DNA of 20,544 nt from Nostoc sp. CHAB 5715 (GCF_020829685.1 NZ_JAIVFR010000010.1:1-20544), one strand, 5' to 3'. Shown: positions 7,782-14,564, counted from the stretch's first letter. The notes: a model not told the origin generated them from the sequence alone. A program made the numbers and translations.

Positions 7782-8210
7782 GTGATGAAAAGTGAGCTTC
7801 ATGTACCAAGTGACTTGAGTTTTCTTAATATTGTCGAAACTTGGCTGCTGGGATGTTTAAAAATCCAATTAGGAGACTCTGTGGACTGGTCACGGCAATC
7901 AAGCCGTTTGAGGCTGGCTTTAGTAGAAGCCTACTCAAATGCAGTCCGTCATGCCCACAAGGACAAACCAAATTTACCGATTTTACTGCGTTTGGAAGTG
8001 AAAGACCGGGATCTTGCTCTCGAAGTTTGGGACTACGGCGAAGGCTTTGATATGTCTAACTACTATGCTCCAAACCCGATGGAAAAACAAGAAGGTGGTT
8101 ATGGTTGGCTAATTATGAATCGTCTCATGGATAAAGTAGACTACCAGTTGCAAATTGATGGTGCCAACTGTCTAAAGTTAGAAGCTACTTTACCCGAATT
8201 AGTGAAATAG
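7782..8210 (+). CDS. RsbW-like anti-sigma factor / GHKL ATPase
   Basis: The gene encodes 142 residues of a single HATPase_c fold. The N-box is LALVEAYSNAVRHAHK (Glu49, Asn53), the G1 box is WDYGEGFD (Asp84, Gly86, Gly88), and the G2 loop EGGYGWLIM (104-112) takes the place of the usual GxGL. RsbW-type proteins bind a sigma factor and phosphorylate an RsbV-like antagonist. The gene starts immediately after the phosphatase stop (TAA 7779-7781). Two starts are possible: GTG 7782, with GGAG 9 bases upstream, and ATG 7785, 12 bases from it; the first is kept here for spacing. Tight coupling with the PP2C gene supports co-translation and a shared pathway. It could also act as a stand-alone regulator of the phosphatase. 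Confidence 0.88.
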   Translation: MMKSELHVPSDLSFLNIVETWLLGCLKIQLGDSVDWSRQSSRLRLALVEAYSNAVRHAHKDKPNLPILLRLEVKDRDLALEVWDYGEGFDMSNYYAPNPMEKQEGGYGWLIMNRLMDKVDYQLQIDGANCLKLEATLPELVK

Positions 8211-8312
8211 ACAAAAGTTACTACTTTTCAAGTAATGTGTTATCTGAATTTTCTGTGATTGGATTTTCTTTGGGGTACGATCAAACATTGCCTAAGCTAT
8301 TATACTTATTTG

Positions 8313-8729
8313 CTAGTTTTCACGACGTAAAGAAAGTAACTCTTGGGGAGAAGCTAAAAGTTTGATTTTAGTATATGAAATTTGCCGTTGTTGGTTGAGG
8401 ATAAATAACCACAAGACATTCACACTACACCAGGAAGTTTGTGCTTTGCCTGTTACTTGGACTTGAATCGTAGCGTTTTCTAAAGCCTCAGCTATTCCCG
8501 TGTTGGGATAAGCTTTAATATTTTGGCCTTCTTGTTTTAAGTAGGCTGCGATCGCATCTGTTCCCACAATATCAGATTCAAATGGTGGACGCATCACACC
8601 ATCTACGGCAAATAAGGCAGCAGTTGCCTCAAATTCTCCTGCATTTAAGGTTTCAAAATAACGCAGTACACTTGTTTCTGTAATTCCCTCAATCTGGAAT
8701 TCTTCTTTCAACTGTTCAGCAGAGGTCAC
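8313..8729 (-). CDS. C-terminal domain homologue of orange carotenoid protein (CTDH, NTF2-like)
   Basis: The gene encodes 138 residues from GTG at 8729. The frame opens at a TTG at 8750, but GGAG lies 9 bases before the GTG, so I prefer the shorter form. The sequence follows the OCP C-terminal domain: SVLRYFETLNAGEFEA, LFAVDGVMRPPFESDIVG, IKAYPNTGIAEA, VTGKAQTSWCSVNVLW and a closing KIKLLASPQELL. Tyr24 and Trp100 match the OCP Tyr/Trp pair that hydrogen-bonds the carotenoid keto group, and Cys101 next to the Trp corresponds to the cysteine known to link CTDH dimers by a disulfide. CTDHs bind ketocarotenoid, take it from membranes and pass it to helical carotenoid proteins. A helical carotenoid protein gene lies at 11883, suggesting a donor/acceptor pair. 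Cytoplasmic; no signal peptide. Confidence 0.9.
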   Translation of the reverse strand: MTSAEQLKEEFQIEGITETSVLRYFETLNAGEFEATAALFAVDGVMRPPFESDIVGTDAIAAYLKQEGQNIKAYPNTGIAEALENATIQVQVTGKAQTSWCSVNVLWLFILNQQRQISYTKIKLLASPQELLSLRREN

Positions 8730-8946
8730 GTCGCTTCGCTCCGAATTCAAAATTTAAAATTCAAAATTTACAATCTCCATAAATTTACTTATGGGGTTGG
8801 ATAATTTTTTACTTTGAGAGTAAAATTATCTGTATTATGCTACCTAAATATTAATTTCAATACAAAAATAGCTAAAAAGAAACCTGCTGTTGAGATAGAT
8901 TGCCGCATTTGTACAAATCTTCCTGACGATGGTTGAGATGTTGCAA

Positions 8947-9043
8947 TATAGCGGTTCTCAATTGCACGGGAATACAGACCACTCGTAAAGGCACAGCATT
9001 GCTGTGCCTTTACCATGTTTTGAATCCAAACTAGACTGCTATA
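8947..9043. repeat. miniature foldback element with 13-bp central hairpin
   Basis: The terminal arms TATAGCGG (8947-8954) and CTGCTATA (9036-9043) are inverted with one mismatch. The centre is a perfect 13-bp stem, GTAAAGGCACAGC (8985-8997) with GCTGTGCCTTTAC (9001-9013), and a 3-base loop. Its left arm (TCTCAATTGCA, GGAATACAGACCA) recurs at about 14575-14600, and the GGCACAGCA hairpin recurs at 11241-11261, so this is a dispersed family. Confidence 0.75.
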
Positions 9044-9057
9044 AATAAAATTTATAT

Positions 9058-9188
9058 AAGTAAGTCGGCACAATAAAAGCAAACTGTGTGAAGAAAAGTA
9101 AACAAGGCTCAAAGCCTTTTTCCCCCAGCAAGAACTGCCCCCTACCCCCTGCCTGATGCCAACGATAATTATTTATGCCGACCTACTT
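9058..9188. repeat. MITE-like element with GTCGGCA terminal inverted repeats
   Basis: The left end AAGTAAGTCGGCACAATAAA (9058-9077) is inverted at the right end TTATTTATGCCGACCTACTT (9169-9188) with few mismatches; the conserved core is AAGTARGTCGGCA. The 131-bp unit has no coding capacity and lies 15 bases after the previous element. Confidence 0.75.
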
Positions 9189-9275
9189 AGAATAAGCAAC
9201 AAATGTTAATCAAAGGTATTGACTACGTAATGTAAAATTAAATCGCCTTTATTTAGGCAAAATTTAGATAAAAAA

Positions 9276-10250
9276 ATGAATCAGTATTCTGTAACAAGCA
9301 GCAATGTAGTGAAAGAGAAAGCTGGCGAGTTGGGCTTTCACAAAGTTGGAATTGCTGCTGTAGATAGGATAGATACCACAGAAGCGCAGAGGTTACAAGC
9401 ATGGATTGAACTGGGTTATCACGCCGATATGGAATGGATGGCTAACCCAAAACGCCAGGATATTCGCTTAGTTATGCCAGAGGCGCGATCGCTAGTGTGT
9501 GTGGCGCTAAATTACTATACGCCACATCAACGGAAAGAAGGCAAGGAATACGCCAAAATTTCTCGTTATGGCTGGGGAAGGGATTATCACTTGGTAATGC
9601 ATAAAAAACTCAAGCAGTTAGCCAGATGGTTAGAATCACTTGGTGAAGGTGTATTAGCTCGTTATTATGCAGATACTGGTCCGGTGCAAGATAAAGTGTT
9701 GGCTCAACTTGCCGGAATTGGTTGGATTGCCAAAAATGGTAATGTGATTACACGAGAATATGGCTCTTGGGTATTTTTGGGAGAAGTGTTGACTAATTTG
9801 GAATTAGAGAGCGATCGCCCACATACAGAACACTGCGGTAGCTGTACTCGTTGTCTTCAGGCTTGTCCTACGGGTGCAATTACTCAGCCTTTTGTCGTGG
9901 ATGCTAATCGTTGTATTGCTTATCATACGATTGAAAATCGGGCAGAGGAATTGCCAGAGACAGTCACACTCAATTTACAAGGCTGGGTTGCTGGTTGTGA
10001 TATTTGCCAAGATGTTTGTCCTTGGAATCAACGTTTTGCCAACACAACTGATATTGAAGAGTTTCAGCCTTATCCTGCGAATATTGCTCCCCAACTGCTA
10101 GAATTAGCCAAAATCTCAGATCAGGAGTGGAATAAACGATTTCCAGCATCTGCCTTGCGGCGGATTAAGCCAGAAATGTTACGACGCAACGCCCTAGCTA
10201 ATCTTGACGCATCCAGGCGAAATAATGACCCCGAAAGTAATTATTTTTGA
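9276..10250 (+). CDS. queG: epoxyqueuosine reductase QueG
   Basis: The gene encodes 324 residues. QueG catalyses the last step of queuosine synthesis, reducing epoxyqueuosine in tRNA with a cobalamin and two [4Fe-4S] clusters. The N-terminal cobalamin-binding part contains the VCVALNYYTP segment and YADTGPVQDK with Asp133 at the position of the catalytic acid. The ferredoxin-like part has CGSCTRCLQACP (Cys187, 190, 193, 197), Cys213 in NRCIAYHTIEN, and GCDICQDVCPWNQ (Cys241, 244, 248), enough ligands for two clusters. At 324 residues it is shorter than the E. coli enzyme (379), lacking much of its C-terminal extension. The ATG has no strong ribosome site. The 3' end overlaps the HAD phosphatase gene by 26 bases, indicating co-transcription. 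Confidence 0.95.
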   Translation: MNQYSVTSSNVVKEKAGELGFHKVGIAAVDRIDTTEAQRLQAWIELGYHADMEWMANPKRQDIRLVMPEARSLVCVALNYYTPHQRKEGKEYAKISRYGWGRDYHLVMHKKLKQLARWLESLGEGVLARYYADTGPVQDKVLAQLAGIGWIAKNGNVITREYGSWVFLGEVLTNLELESDRPHTEHCGSCTRCLQACPTGAITQPFVVDANRCIAYHTIENRAEELPETVTLNLQGWVAGCDICQDVCPWNQRFANTTDIEEFQPYPANIAPQLLELAKISDQEWNKRFPASALRRIKPEMLRRNALANLDASRRNNDPESNYF

Positions 10251-10863
10251 TTTTGATGGCACTATTGCTGATACAGTAGATGCCCTTGTAAGTATTGCTA
10301 ATCGTCTAGCTGTAGACTTTGGTTATAGACACATAAGCCCAGAGCAATTATCCCTACTTAAAAACTTAACATCTAGGGAAATTATTAAATACTCAGGAGT
10401 TTCTCTATTTAAAATACCTTTTTTAGTTAAAAAAGTTAAAGGAGAATTAAAAAACAAAATCCCAGAATTAAAGCCAATTCCGGGAATTAAAGAAGCATTA
10501 ATCGAACTACAAAATGAAGGCTATAAGCTGGGGATTATCACTTCTAATTCTAAAGAAAATGTGACGCAATTCCTGACAATCAATGATTTAAATCACTTAT
10601 TTGATTTTATCTACTCAGGAATTACGATTTTTGGTAAAACAACCATAATCAATAATGTATTAAGGCAAAATCAACTCCAACCTCAAGAAGTTATTTATGT
10701 CGGAGATGAAACCAGAGATATCGAAGCATCAAAGAAAGCAAATATCCAAGTGATTGCAGTAACTTGGGGCTTTAATTCACCGCAAGTACTAGCCAAGCAA
10801 AATCCAGATTATTTAATTCAGCGGCCTAGCGAACTATTAGAAGTGATGAATGGTAGTCATTAG
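10225..10863 (+). CDS. HAD-family phosphatase (phosphoglycolate phosphatase-like)
   Basis: The gene encodes 212 residues. ATG 10225 is preferred over a TTG seven codons earlier because the DFDGT motif should start close to the N-terminus. HAD motifs: DFDGT (Asp9 nucleophile, Asp11), motif II TSNS (106-109), Lys138 in FGKT, and motif IV GDETRD (Asp161, Asp165). Between motif I and II lies a helical cap (about 15-85), typical of subfamily IA (Gph-like) phosphatases. The substrate is not predictable. The start overlaps queG by 26 bases in another frame. The last residues (Gly-Ser-His) and the TAG stop are contributed by the start of a heptamer repeat array, so the original C-terminus may have been altered by repeat insertion or growth. 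Confidence 0.88.
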   Translation: MTPKVIIFDFDGTIADTVDALVSIANRLAVDFGYRHISPEQLSLLKNLTSREIIKYSGVSLFKIPFLVKKVKGELKNKIPELKPIPGIKEALIELQNEGYKLGIITSNSKENVTQFLTINDLNHLFDFIYSGITIFGKTTIINNVLRQNQLQPQEVIYVGDETRDIEASKKANIQVIAVTWGFNSPQVLAKQNPDYLIQRPSELLEVMNGSH

Positions 10864-10907
10864 TCATTGGTCATTGGTCATTAGTCATTAGTCATTAGTC
10901 ATTAGTC
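10859..10907. repeat. heptamer short tandem repeat array (7 units of ATTAGTC)
   Basis: There are seven contiguous 7-bp units: five ATTAGTC and two ATTGGTC (units 2 and 3). A partial unit precedes them from 10853. It is the same repeat as at 2979-3118 and again begins within the last codons of a gene, giving that gene its stop. Confidence 0.93.
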
Positions 10908-10954
10908 CAAGAGAAACCACGTCCCTTGTGGAGATAGTTTGAATTAGTCTTAAT

Positions 10955-11144
10955 TAGGACTTACACCAGGGCTATTTCGTTCTAGACATAAACCGCCCAG
11001 AACTGAAGTTCCGGGCTAATAGTCCAAGTCCACTAAAGTGGACTAAAAGCCTTTCTTAGTCCACTTTAGTGGACTTTTGCTATTAGCCTCAGAATTCATT
11101 CTGAGGCGGGCTAGATGAGAATGAAATAGCCCTAGGACTTACAC
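10955..11144. repeat. foldback element A, divergent member, flanked by 12-bp direct repeats
   Basis: TAGGACTTACAC occurs at both edges in direct orientation (10955-10966 and 11133-11144). Inside are inverted ends GGGCTATTTCGTTCT (10969-10983) and AGAATGAAATAGCCC (11118-11132; one mismatch). Next come hairpin 1 (10995-11016), an inverted pair GGCTAATAG (11014-11022) / CTATTAGCC (11080-11088), and a 21-bp perfect inverted pair (11026-11046 and 11056-11076) whose halves are themselves palindromic. Last is hairpin 2, GCCTCAGAAT / ATTCTGAGGC with a TC loop (11086-11107). There is no coding capacity. The internal plan matches elements at 12553, 14778 and 18884. Confidence 0.85.
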
Positions 11145-11240
11145 ACTGTACAAATTCATCGTGATGTGCATTAACGATGCTCCCGGAAGTTTTCAGGCTT
11201 TTCTTAATTATCGTGCGATCGTCAATAGACCATGCTGTAG

Positions 11241-11261
11241 GGGCACAGCAATGCTGTGCCC
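11241..11261. repeat. GGGCACAGCA hairpin
   Basis: GGGCACAGCA (11241-11250) and TGCTGTGCCC (11252-11261) form a perfect 10-bp stem with a single-base loop, preceded by AGACCATGCTGTAG. The motif is shared with the element at 8947-9043. It lies 24 bases past the 3' end of the minus-strand gene at 11286 and might terminate that transcript, though no T run follows. Confidence 0.7.
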
Positions 11262-11285
11262 TTACGAAAGATGTGGTTTTTAAAC

Positions 11286-11660
11286 TTAATTTTTCCGTTC
11301 ACCCTTTTCTAAAGCTTGTTGTACTAGATCATCACTGACATTAGTGACACCCTCAGTGTTAGAATTCCCAACTTCCTTTGCTAATTCTATATAATCATCA
11401 GGATTACCAGTTGGCTGCGTTTGAGTTTTTGTCTCTACTGGTTTAGAGGTTTGATATTTAGGTGCAGTGGCTGCTTCGGCGGCTGCTGCGCCTTCACCTG
11501 TGCGATCAACTTCACTAACGCTGAATTGTTGTGCAGTTGCATAATCAGCATCAAAATCGACCGTTGGTGCTTTTTCTTCACCACTAGCTATGCTTTCGGC
11601 AGCTAATTGTGCATCCTGGGTGGGAGCTTCATTAACATTGGGCTTTACTTCATCAGGCAT
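11286..11660 (-). CDS. acidic, probably disordered hypothetical protein
   Basis: The gene encodes 124 residues from ATG 11660, with AAGGA about 9 bases upstream; the frame extends further upstream to 11732 (alternative ATG), but that extension looks unlike the rest. The protein is rich in Ala, Glu, Asp, Thr and Gln with few hydrophobics (for example GEGAAAAEAATAPKYQTSKP at about 57-76). It ends in a more ordered-looking stretch, DDYIELAKEVG, and VSDDLVQQALEKGERKN. No signal peptide, membrane helix or known motif is visible. It is divergent from the helical carotenoid protein gene, with 222 bases between start codons, so the two may share a regulatory region. Function unknown. Confidence 0.75.
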   Translation of the reverse strand: MPDEVKPNVNEAPTQDAQLAAESIASGEEKAPTVDFDADYATAQQFSVSEVDRTGEGAAAAEAATAPKYQTSKPVETKTQTQPTGNPDDYIELAKEVGNSNTEGVTNVSDDLVQQALEKGERKN

Positions 11661-11882
11661 AATTAAAATCCTTAGGTTAAATTTTTTATTGCTTACTTGA
11701 AAGAGCATAGCAAAGTAATTAGCTCTTTCCATGCTCCTTTAGGAGAGACTTTACCTCTATTAAAAGATAGATTAAACCTGCAATTTGCAATTAATATAAA
11801 TCTTTCTCTTGATAGTAGAATCTGATGCTCAAACTTTGGTAACCCTTAGTTTGGCGTGTAAAATTTCTTTGGAAATAAAATT

Positions 11883-12413
11883 ATGACTGCAAGTTACGAT
11901 AAAGATATTTCTCAAGCCCAGAGCAATGAAAGTCAAAAATTGGTGGATGCGTTTAACAATTTAGATACCGATGCAAAATTAGCCTGGTTCTATTTAGTTT
12001 ATGAAAAAATGGGTGATTCTATCACACCAGCTGCTCCTGCTGCGGCCGAACCTGAGTTAGCACCACTTCTGCTAGGAGACTATTTTAAGTTATCAGATGA
12101 GCAGCAACTAGATATTATGCGGGATATAGTTAACCGCAAAGATACAGAATATTCCCGTGCTTATGGGGCGATAAAAGAAAACAATCAGCTGTTAGTTTGG
12201 TATGCTTGGGCAGAAGCTATGGGGGATACGGTGGTTGACTTACCAGGTAGCTATGAACCAACTAAGGCAATTAATGATTTGCTTTCCCAGATTGAAGAAT
12301 TAGATTTTGACGAGCAAATTTCGGTGTTTCGGACAATAGCTGGTGAAGTGGGTTACACCGATGTTAAGCCGATTGAGACGCAAGCAGAAACTGGAAAAAC
12401 CTCTAGTTTGTAA
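11883..12413 (+). CDS. helical carotenoid protein (HCP, OCP N-terminal-domain homologue)
   Basis: The gene encodes 176 residues from ATG. The sequence follows the all-helical N-terminal domain of orange carotenoid protein: DAFNNLDTDAKLAWFYLVY, EKMGDSITPAAPAAA (compare the OCP EMGKTITIAAPGAA region), LSDEQQLDIMRDIVNRKDTEYSRAYGA, NNQLLVWYAWAEAMGD and the closing LDFDEQISVFRTIAGEVGY. Aromatic residues suited to stack on the carotenoid are present (Trp35, Tyr40, Trp106). HCPs are soluble carotenoid-binding proteins that quench singlet oxygen or phycobilisome excitation, depending on the clade; the clade cannot be decided by eye. The last about 14 residues form a polar tail. A CTDH gene 3 kb away (8313-8729) is the likely carotenoid donor. 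Confidence 0.9.
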   Translation: MTASYDKDISQAQSNESQKLVDAFNNLDTDAKLAWFYLVYEKMGDSITPAAPAAAEPELAPLLLGDYFKLSDEQQLDIMRDIVNRKDTEYSRAYGAIKENNQLLVWYAWAEAMGDTVVDLPGSYEPTKAINDLLSQIEELDFDEQISVFRTIAGEVGYTDVKPIETQAETGKTSSL

Positions 12414-12453
12414 TCGTAACTGGCGAATAAAAGTCGCGCCTACACAAACTCTC

Positions 12454-12491
12454 GTCCGCCTACGCTGTGGGAATGCCAAAGGTAGGCGGAC
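12454..12491 (+). terminator. 10-bp hairpin downstream of the HCP gene
   Basis: GTCCGCCTAC (12454-12463) pairs perfectly with GTAGGCGGAC (12482-12491) over an 18-base loop, followed by TTTAT. It lies 41 bases after the HCP stop. It may be a terminator or a short interspersed repeat. Confidence 0.4.
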
Positions 12492-12494
12492 TTT

Positions 12495-12803
12495 ATAGCA
12501 GTTTTCATGTATTTGAACCACATCTATCGTAGGGGCGCAGCAATGCTCATTGGTGTCAACTTAAGCTAAAAATCGCTTATCTGTTGGCTTCCACGCCCGC
12601 CTAGAACTAAAGTTCTTTGGCTTTTAGCTAAAGTCTACTAAAGTAGACTAAAGATTTTTGGCTATATTTAGTCATCAAAAGAAGACTTTCGCTATTAGCA
12701 AGGAACTTCAGTTCCTTGCGGGACATGGCTTTTACGTTAAGTTGACACGTATGAGCTGGCTCGTGCCCCTACCGCGTGGTCTATTTACCTGAAAATAGCT
12801 GTA
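12495..12803. repeat. composite nested repeat B (outer inverted arms plus inner core)
   Basis: The outer left arm starts ATAGCAGTTTTCATGTATTT and continues through ACCACATCTATCGTAGGGGC. The outer right arm reads GCCCCTACCGCGTGGT, then TATTTACCTGAAAATAGCTG, an imperfect inverse of the left. The inner foldback core (12553-12748) sits inside. The unit fills the space between the HCP gene and the ATPase stop codon, ending about 5 bases from it. A second copy with the same outer orientation lies at 18824-19136. Confidence 0.85.
12553..12748 (+). repeat. foldback core B, GTGTCAACTTAA ends
   Basis: This is a 196-bp unit with perfect 12-bp inverted ends GTGTCAACTTAA / TTAAGTTGACAC (17 of 19 positions if extended). 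Inside are hairpin 1 (GCC-ta-GAACT / AGTTC, 12599-12621), a palindrome AGTCTACT/AGTAGACT, and hairpin 2, GCAAGGAACT / AGTTCCTTGC with a TC loop (12698-12719), followed by GGG. No coding capacity. Confidence 0.85.
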
Positions 12804-12808
12804 ATAAG

Positions 12809-13573
12809 TTATGACATAGCAAGGTTACTCAAGTCAGATGGTGTCAAATTGGAGTGTACTACTTGACCATCACGGAACCAAACGATGCGCTGGGTTTGAC
12901 GAGCAACTTCTGGTTCATGGGTTACCATGACAACGGTAATTCCACTAGCATTGAGTTCGCCAAAAATATCTAAGACTTCTTGGGTTGTGCGCGAATCAAG
13001 TGCGCCTGTGGGTTCATCGGCTAAGAGTACCACGGGACGATTAACGATCGCCCGCGCGATCGCTACTCGTTGTTGTTGTCCACCAGATAGTTGAGTTGGT
13101 TTGTTGTTGAGGCGATTTGCTAAACCCACTCGCGTCAATGCAACTATTGCGCGATCGCTTCTTTCTTTTGGGTTCACACTAGCATACACCATTGGCAACA
13201 TCACATTTTCTAGTGCTGTTAGTTGGGGCAATAGATGGAATTGTTGAAACACAAACCCTAGCTTTTTATTACGGATGTGTGCCAATGAGCGATCGTCCAT
13301 TTGGGCTACATCGAGGTTATCTAAATAATAATGTCCACCTGTGGGACGGTCGAGACAACCGATAATATTCATGGCTGTGGATTTACCAGAACCAGAAGGC
13401 CCCATGATTGCACAATATTCGCCCTGTTCCACGATTAGATTGACATCATTGAGCGCTCGTACTTCTGTTTCACCACTACCATAAATCTTGAAAATGTTTT
13501 CTAGTCGAATGATTGCTGGTTTCGGTACAGCATTAGGAACCAGGGAATCGGTAATTGTAATAGTGTTTGCCAT
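12809..13573 (-). CDS. MacB/LolD-type ABC exporter ATPase
   Basis: The gene encodes 254 residues from ATG 13573; the frame reaches a TTG at 13663, but the extra 30 residues do not look like family sequence. ABC motifs: Walker A GPSGSGKST (58-66), Q-loop Gln110 (GFVFQQFHLLPQLTALENV is characteristic of the MacB/LolD/FtsE group), signature LSGGQQQR (152-159), Walker B VVLLADEPTGALD (171-183) and H-switch VTHE (His209). It should energise a tripartite exporter with a periplasmic adaptor and an FtsX-domain permease. Exactly such a pair lies at 16111-18805, but on the opposite strand and separated by a Uma2 gene and about 1.6 kb of repeats. No Shine-Dalgarno sequence is evident at the ATG. Confidence 0.9.
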   Translation of the reverse strand: MANTITITDSLVPNAVPKPAIIRLENIFKIYGSGETEVRALNDVNLIVEQGEYCAIMGPSGSGKSTAMNIIGCLDRPTGGHYYLDNLDVAQMDDRSLAHIRNKKLGFVFQQFHLLPQLTALENVMLPMVYASVNPKERSDRAIVALTRVGLANRLNNKPTQLSGGQQQRVAIARAIVNRPVVLLADEPTGALDSRTTQEVLDIFGELNASGITVVMVTHEPEVARQTQRIVWFRDGQVVHSNLTPSDLSNLAMS

Positions 13574-13917
13574 AAGGAGATAAGTAATCTTGGACTGAGA
13601 AGAAAGTACTTTACCAGTTGTCACTATAGTAACTATCGTCACCCTGAATATACTGCTTTTCAAAATCTAGAATCCAACGGGCAGAGATAGGCAACATGAC
13701 AGACACTTCCTAACGTAGAATGCGAGGAAGCATCTTACAACGTTTGGATGCTACTTTGGAAATAACAGAAGACAAATATTTTAGCCTTCTGTAACATCTG
13801 GGTTGTAGTTTACAGCGCTTTTCAAGTAATTGAACTACACCACTCCCTACTCCCCACTCCCTACTCCCCATCTCATCTGTGGTCTAAATACCTGAAAAAT
13901 GCTGTAAAGACGGAACA
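13574..13917. other. divergent intergenic region between the ATPase and Uma2 genes
   Basis: It contains an imperfect hairpin ACAGAAG/CTTCTGT (13765-13792) and, at its right end, element F (listed separately). Promoters for both flanking genes should lie here; I could not pick a convincing -35/-10 pair. Confidence 0.4.
13810..13907. repeat. miniature element F with internal 14-bp tandem repeat
   Basis: The ends TTACAGC (13810-13816) and GCTGTAA (13901-13907) are inverted, extending imperfectly inward (TTTCAAGTAATTGAACTACA against TGTGGTCTAAATACCTGAAA). Inside are two perfect copies of CTCCCTACTCCCCA (13843-13856, 13857-13870). It ends 10 bases before the Uma2 start codon, so it supplies part of that gene's upstream region. 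A 46-bp stretch is repeated in inverted orientation at 15379-15424. Confidence 0.8.
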
Positions 13918-14520
13918 ATGACACAAGCCAACTTATCCCAAACTCTAGCCGTCAATATTCCACCTACACTCATACTCACAGTCACCCATGAGCAGTTTGT
14001 TCAGTTAGCACTGGCTAACCGAGATTTACAATTAGAACGAACTGCTACGGGAGAGTTGATTGTTATGCCACCAACCGGCAGCGATACAGGGAAGCGAAAC
14101 TTTGACATTGCCGGACAACTCTGGTTATGGAACCGTCAAACAAAATTAGGTGTAGCTTTTGACTCATCTACTGGTTTTTATCTGCCTAATGGGAGCGATC
14201 GCTCTCCTGATGCTGCTTGGATATGTCAAGAAAGATGGGATGCTCTCAGTGTAGAACAGCAAGAAAGTTTTGCTCCAATTTGCCCCGATTTCGTGCTGGA
14301 ACTACGTTCTAAAAATGACTCCATAGAAAAGTTACGCGCCAAGATGAGAGAATATATAGAAAATGGCGTTTCTTTAGGTTGGTTAATTGACCGGAAAAAT
14401 CAAAAGGTGGAAATTTATCGCCAAAGTCAGGATGTAGAAGTTCTGAATAAACCTGCAAATTTGTCAGGGGAAAATATTTTACCTGGGTTTGTGTTGGATT
14501 TAACCGAAGTCTGGAGTTGA
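13918..14520 (+). CDS. Uma2 family protein (PD-(D/E)XK nuclease-like, DUF820)
   Basis: The gene encodes 200 residues from ATG, with GGA 5 bases upstream. The family pattern is clear: an N-terminal HEQFVQLALANRDLQLERTA lead, TGELIVMPPTGSDTG (44-58), the GFYLPNGSDRSPDAAWI segment (86-102, Asp98), and CPDFVLELRSKNDS (122-135; Asp124, Glu128, Lys132), then KMREYIENGVSLGWLID and a short beta-rich tail. Uma2 proteins have a restriction-endonuclease-like fold and are greatly expanded in cyanobacteria; their cellular role is unknown. The conserved acidic residues and Lys are intact, so the putative active site is probably functional. It sits between the parts of an ABC exporter without any obvious link, flanked on both sides by mobile-type repeats. 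Confidence 0.92.
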   Translation: MTQANLSQTLAVNIPPTLILTVTHEQFVQLALANRDLQLERTATGELIVMPPTGSDTGKRNFDIAGQLWLWNRQTKLGVAFDSSTGFYLPNGSDRSPDAAWICQERWDALSVEQQESFAPICPDFVLELRSKNDSIEKLRAKMREYIENGVSLGWLIDRKNQKVEIYRQSQDVEVLNKPANLSGENILPGFVLDLTEVWS

Positions 14521-14564
14521 CAATACTAGTTTAAATGATTTGAGTAGTTAATTATATTTAATGA

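Larger units (their letters stand above)
8730..9275. other. repeat-filled intergenic region, no complete gene
   Basis: It holds an AT-rich 14-bp tandem repeat (TTCAAAATTTAAAA, 1.8 copies, from 8746), a small hairpin CCATAA/TTATGG (8777-8794) and two miniature inverted-repeat elements listed separately. The stretch 8840-8946 on the minus strand reads as a short coding-like tail (FVQMRQSISTAGFFLAIFVL, a hydrophobic helix) that runs into the element at 8947. It may be the remnant of a small membrane-protein gene, but I do not call it a gene. Confidence 0.5.

Noticed and set aside
8840..9112. Minus-strand frame of 90 codons as a complete gene
   Set aside because: Its N-terminal two thirds translate two miniature repeat elements; only the last about 35 codons look protein-like, so it is noted as a possible remnant only.
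11661..11732. 24-residue N-terminal extension of the acidic protein
   Set aside because: An ATG with a nearby GGAG exists, but the spacing to it is only about one base and the extension is hydrophobic and basic, unlike the rest; ATG 11660 has AAGGA at good spacing.
13571..13663. 30-residue N-terminal extension of the ABC ATPase from a TTG codon
   Set aside because: The extension is unlike the family and the TTG lacks support; the ATG at 13573 is a better start even without a clear ribosome site.
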